Below, in pieces: positions 63,569 through 64,000 of a stretch of DNA of 64,000 nt. Under the pieces are notes generated by a model. The model searched no databases. It saw nothing but the letters and a program-made list of their open reading frames with translations, and was not told the origin of the DNA. The stretch comes from Roseomonas fluvialis (lineage in GTDB: Bacteria > Pseudomonadota > Alphaproteobacteria > Acetobacterales > Acetobacteraceae). A program made the position numbers and the translations under genes. Position 1 is the first letter of the stretch; every line of letters starts with the position of its first letter. The stretch spans positions 806,001 through 870,000 of the forward strand of contig NZ_AP025637.1 in the NCBI RefSeq assembly GCF_022846615.1, read 5' to 3'.

Positions 63569-64000
63569 ATGCGTCGACGCGTCCTGCTGGGCCTTCCAGC
63601 CGCGCTTCTCCCGATCGCCTTGCCGCGCGCCCATGGGCAGGGCCCATCCTGGCCTGCCGCCCGCCCCATCCGATTCATCGTCCCGGTCACGCCCGGCGGC
63701 AGCCAGGACATCGTCGCGCGGTTGCTGGCCCGCCCGCTCACGGACGCGCTCGGGCAATCCGTGCTGGTGGAGAACATGCCCGGCGCGGGCAGCAACATCG
63801 GCTACGAGTTCGTCGCCCGCTCCAGGCCCGACGGCTACACTCTGCTCGCCGGGTCGGACAGCCTGTCGATCAATCCGGGACTCTACGCCCGCGTCGGCTA
63901 CGACCCCGTCGCCGACTTCGCCCCGGTCGCGCGGGCGGTGCGCGTCCCGCAGATCCTGGTCGTGCGTGCCGATGGCGGTGCGCGGGACTTCGCGGCCTTC
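63569..64000 (+). CDS. Bug/TctC-type tripartite tricarboxylate receptor protein, 5' part
   Basis: 144 codons to the window edge. The start MRRRVLLGLPAALLPIALPRA gives a signal peptide; the mature part has RPIRFIVPVTPGGSQDIVARLLARPL, LGQSVLVENMPGAGSNIGYEFVARSRPDGYTLL and a G-Y-D-P-V-A-D-F-A-P-V segment. These are the marks of periplasmic Bug receptors, which bind carboxylates for TctAB-type carriers or for sensing. GGAGG lies five bases before the ATG, and the tandem GCCGCGCATTT lies about 40 bases upstream. The rest is outside. Confidence 0.88.
   Translation, partial: MRRRVLLGLPAALLPIALPRAHGQGPSWPAARPIRFIVPVTPGGSQDIVARLLARPLTDALGQSVLVENMPGAGSNIGYEFVARSRPDGYTLLAGSDSLSINPGLYARVGYDPVADFAPVARAVRVPQILVVRADGGARDFAAF

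Overview
The window is a 64-kb piece of a very GC-rich chromosome with dense, short-spaced genes. The gene set (YejABEF-type peptide importer, fused shikimate kinase/3-dehydroquinate synthase, CobS/CobT, BolA next to a J-domain protein, membrane-anchored CycM-type cytochrome c, tkt-gap-pgk cluster, a Bug-type receptor) points to an alphaproteobacterium, most likely Acetobacteraceae of the Roseomonas kind. That placement is inference from gene content; there is no rRNA gene here to confirm it. I see no rRNA, tRNA, CRISPR array, transposase or phage genes.

Layout. 1-9.7 kb is housekeeping: the tail of mutT, a DUF2889 protein, aroKB, a tiny membrane protein coupled to xerD, accA, an MFS exporter, an Imm11-like protein, pheA and kdsB. 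9.8-19.1 kb holds a cytochrome c, hisN, the yejABEF importer and a GhrA-type reductase. 19.2-21.1 kb has a MarR regulator and a leucyl aminopeptidase. 21.4-41.0 kb is a polysaccharide (EPS or O-antigen) locus. Its minus-strand part makes dTDP-L-rhamnose (rfbB-rfbA-rfbC-rfbD) and GDP-L-fucose (gmd-fcl) and carries three glycosyltransferases and an SGNH esterase. Its remaining part, mostly plus strand, carries FkbM and other methyltransferases, a 998-residue methyltransferase/GT2/GT4 fusion and another GT4. 41-50 kb has a molybdopterin-binding-domain protein, a phytase-like esterase, cobT-cobS, a J-domain protein, bolA, a hydrolase-TPR protein and a NUDIX hydrolase. 50.2-57.7 kb is the central carbon cluster tkt-gap ... 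pgk, split by about 3.1 kb of plus-strand accessory genes. 58-64 kb holds a Ca2+/H+ antiporter, a VIT-type transporter, an amidase with an AtzH/HpxZ-like partner, and an AraC-TPR regulator divergent from a truncated Bug receptor gene.

The most notable features lie between and around the genes. (1) A 2-kb, less GC-rich cassette coding for an unrecognised protein of about 641 residues sits between rfbC and rfbD. It is flanked by a 68-bp imperfect direct duplication of the rfbC-rfbD junction, and a 31-codon rfbD remnant is stop/start-coupled to the newcomer gene. (2) At least seven copies of a roughly 120-bp intergenic repeat are scattered through the window. (3) A 250-bp hairpin-rich block with a perfect 23-bp stem interrupts the yejB-yejE junction. 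(4) A 90-bp tandem repeat separates cobS from cobT. (5) A GlsB-like membrane gene is frameshifted at a run of seven G. (6) A regulator joins an AraC DNA-binding domain to a TolB-like/TPR module.
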